Assembly: GCA_022563075.1 (NCBI GenBank)
Contig: JADFOC010000207.1
Location: forward strand, 1-5,742
DNA: 5,742 nt
Direction: 5' to 3'
DNA from: Pseudomonadota bacterium
Lineage (GTDB): Bacteria > Pseudomonadota > Gammaproteobacteria > Pseudomonadales > Pseudohongiellaceae
Under the pieces are notes generated by a model, which saw nothing but the letters and a program-made list of their open reading frames with translations, was not told the DNA's origin and searched no databases. Numbering within the stretch: position 1 is the stretch's first letter; each line of letters starts with the position of its first letter. Shown in pieces: positions 5,741-5,742 of the stretch. The position numbers and the translations under genes are program-made.

Positions 5741-5742
5741 CA

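Noticed and set aside
1..5742. Mobile element, phage, defence system or CRISPR array
   Set aside because: No transposase, integrase, nuclease, repeat-spacer pattern or tRNA-associated attachment site is visible; every large frame belongs to a known housekeeping-type family.

Overview
The window reads as a chromosomal segment of a gammaproteobacterium with about half G+C. This is inferred from the separate secD-secF pair, the MltD-type transglycosylase with LysM repeats, and protein sequences that resemble gammaproteobacterial versions. No species can be named from the sequence alone. The genes look like housekeeping or envelope genes. I see no transposase, phage gene, CRISPR array, tRNA or rRNA.

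Layout: (1) 2-352 (+) is the 3' end of secD, followed after 29 nt by complete secF (382-1332, +); together they encode the proton-driven SecDF accessory motor of the Sec translocon. (2) 1333-1478 is a short intergenic stretch rich in small repeats: one copy of an exact 18-bp direct repeat whose other copy lies inside the secF 3' end, a perfect 9-bp inverted repeat, and a possible promoter. (3) About 1479-3806 (+) encodes a large secreted lytic transglycosylase of the MltD type (GH23 catalytic domain plus several LysM peptidoglycan-binding repeats). Its exact start is uncertain. (4) 3821-4948 (-) is convergent with it, with only 14 nt between the stops. It encodes a two-domain glycosyltransferase of the DUF3524/GT4 family, whose animal member (QTMAN/GTDC1) mannosylates queuosine in tRNA-Asp. 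It starts at TTG behind a strong ribosome binding site. (5) 4949-5099 is a divergent intergenic region with a small palindrome. (6) 5100-5729 (+) encodes a glutathione S-transferase family protein, whose last codons lie inside a good intrinsic terminator hairpin.

How they fit together: SecDF and the transglycosylase are both envelope functions (protein export; cell-wall remodelling), but they are separated by 146 nt and need not be one operon. The most interesting link is between the DUF3524 gene and secDF. In many gammaproteobacteria the genes just upstream of secD are queA, tgt and yajC, and queA and tgt make and insert queuosine. A candidate queuosine glycosyltransferase about 2.5 kb downstream of secF may therefore lie in an extended queuosine neighbourhood. 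The upstream genes lie outside the window, so this remains an inference.
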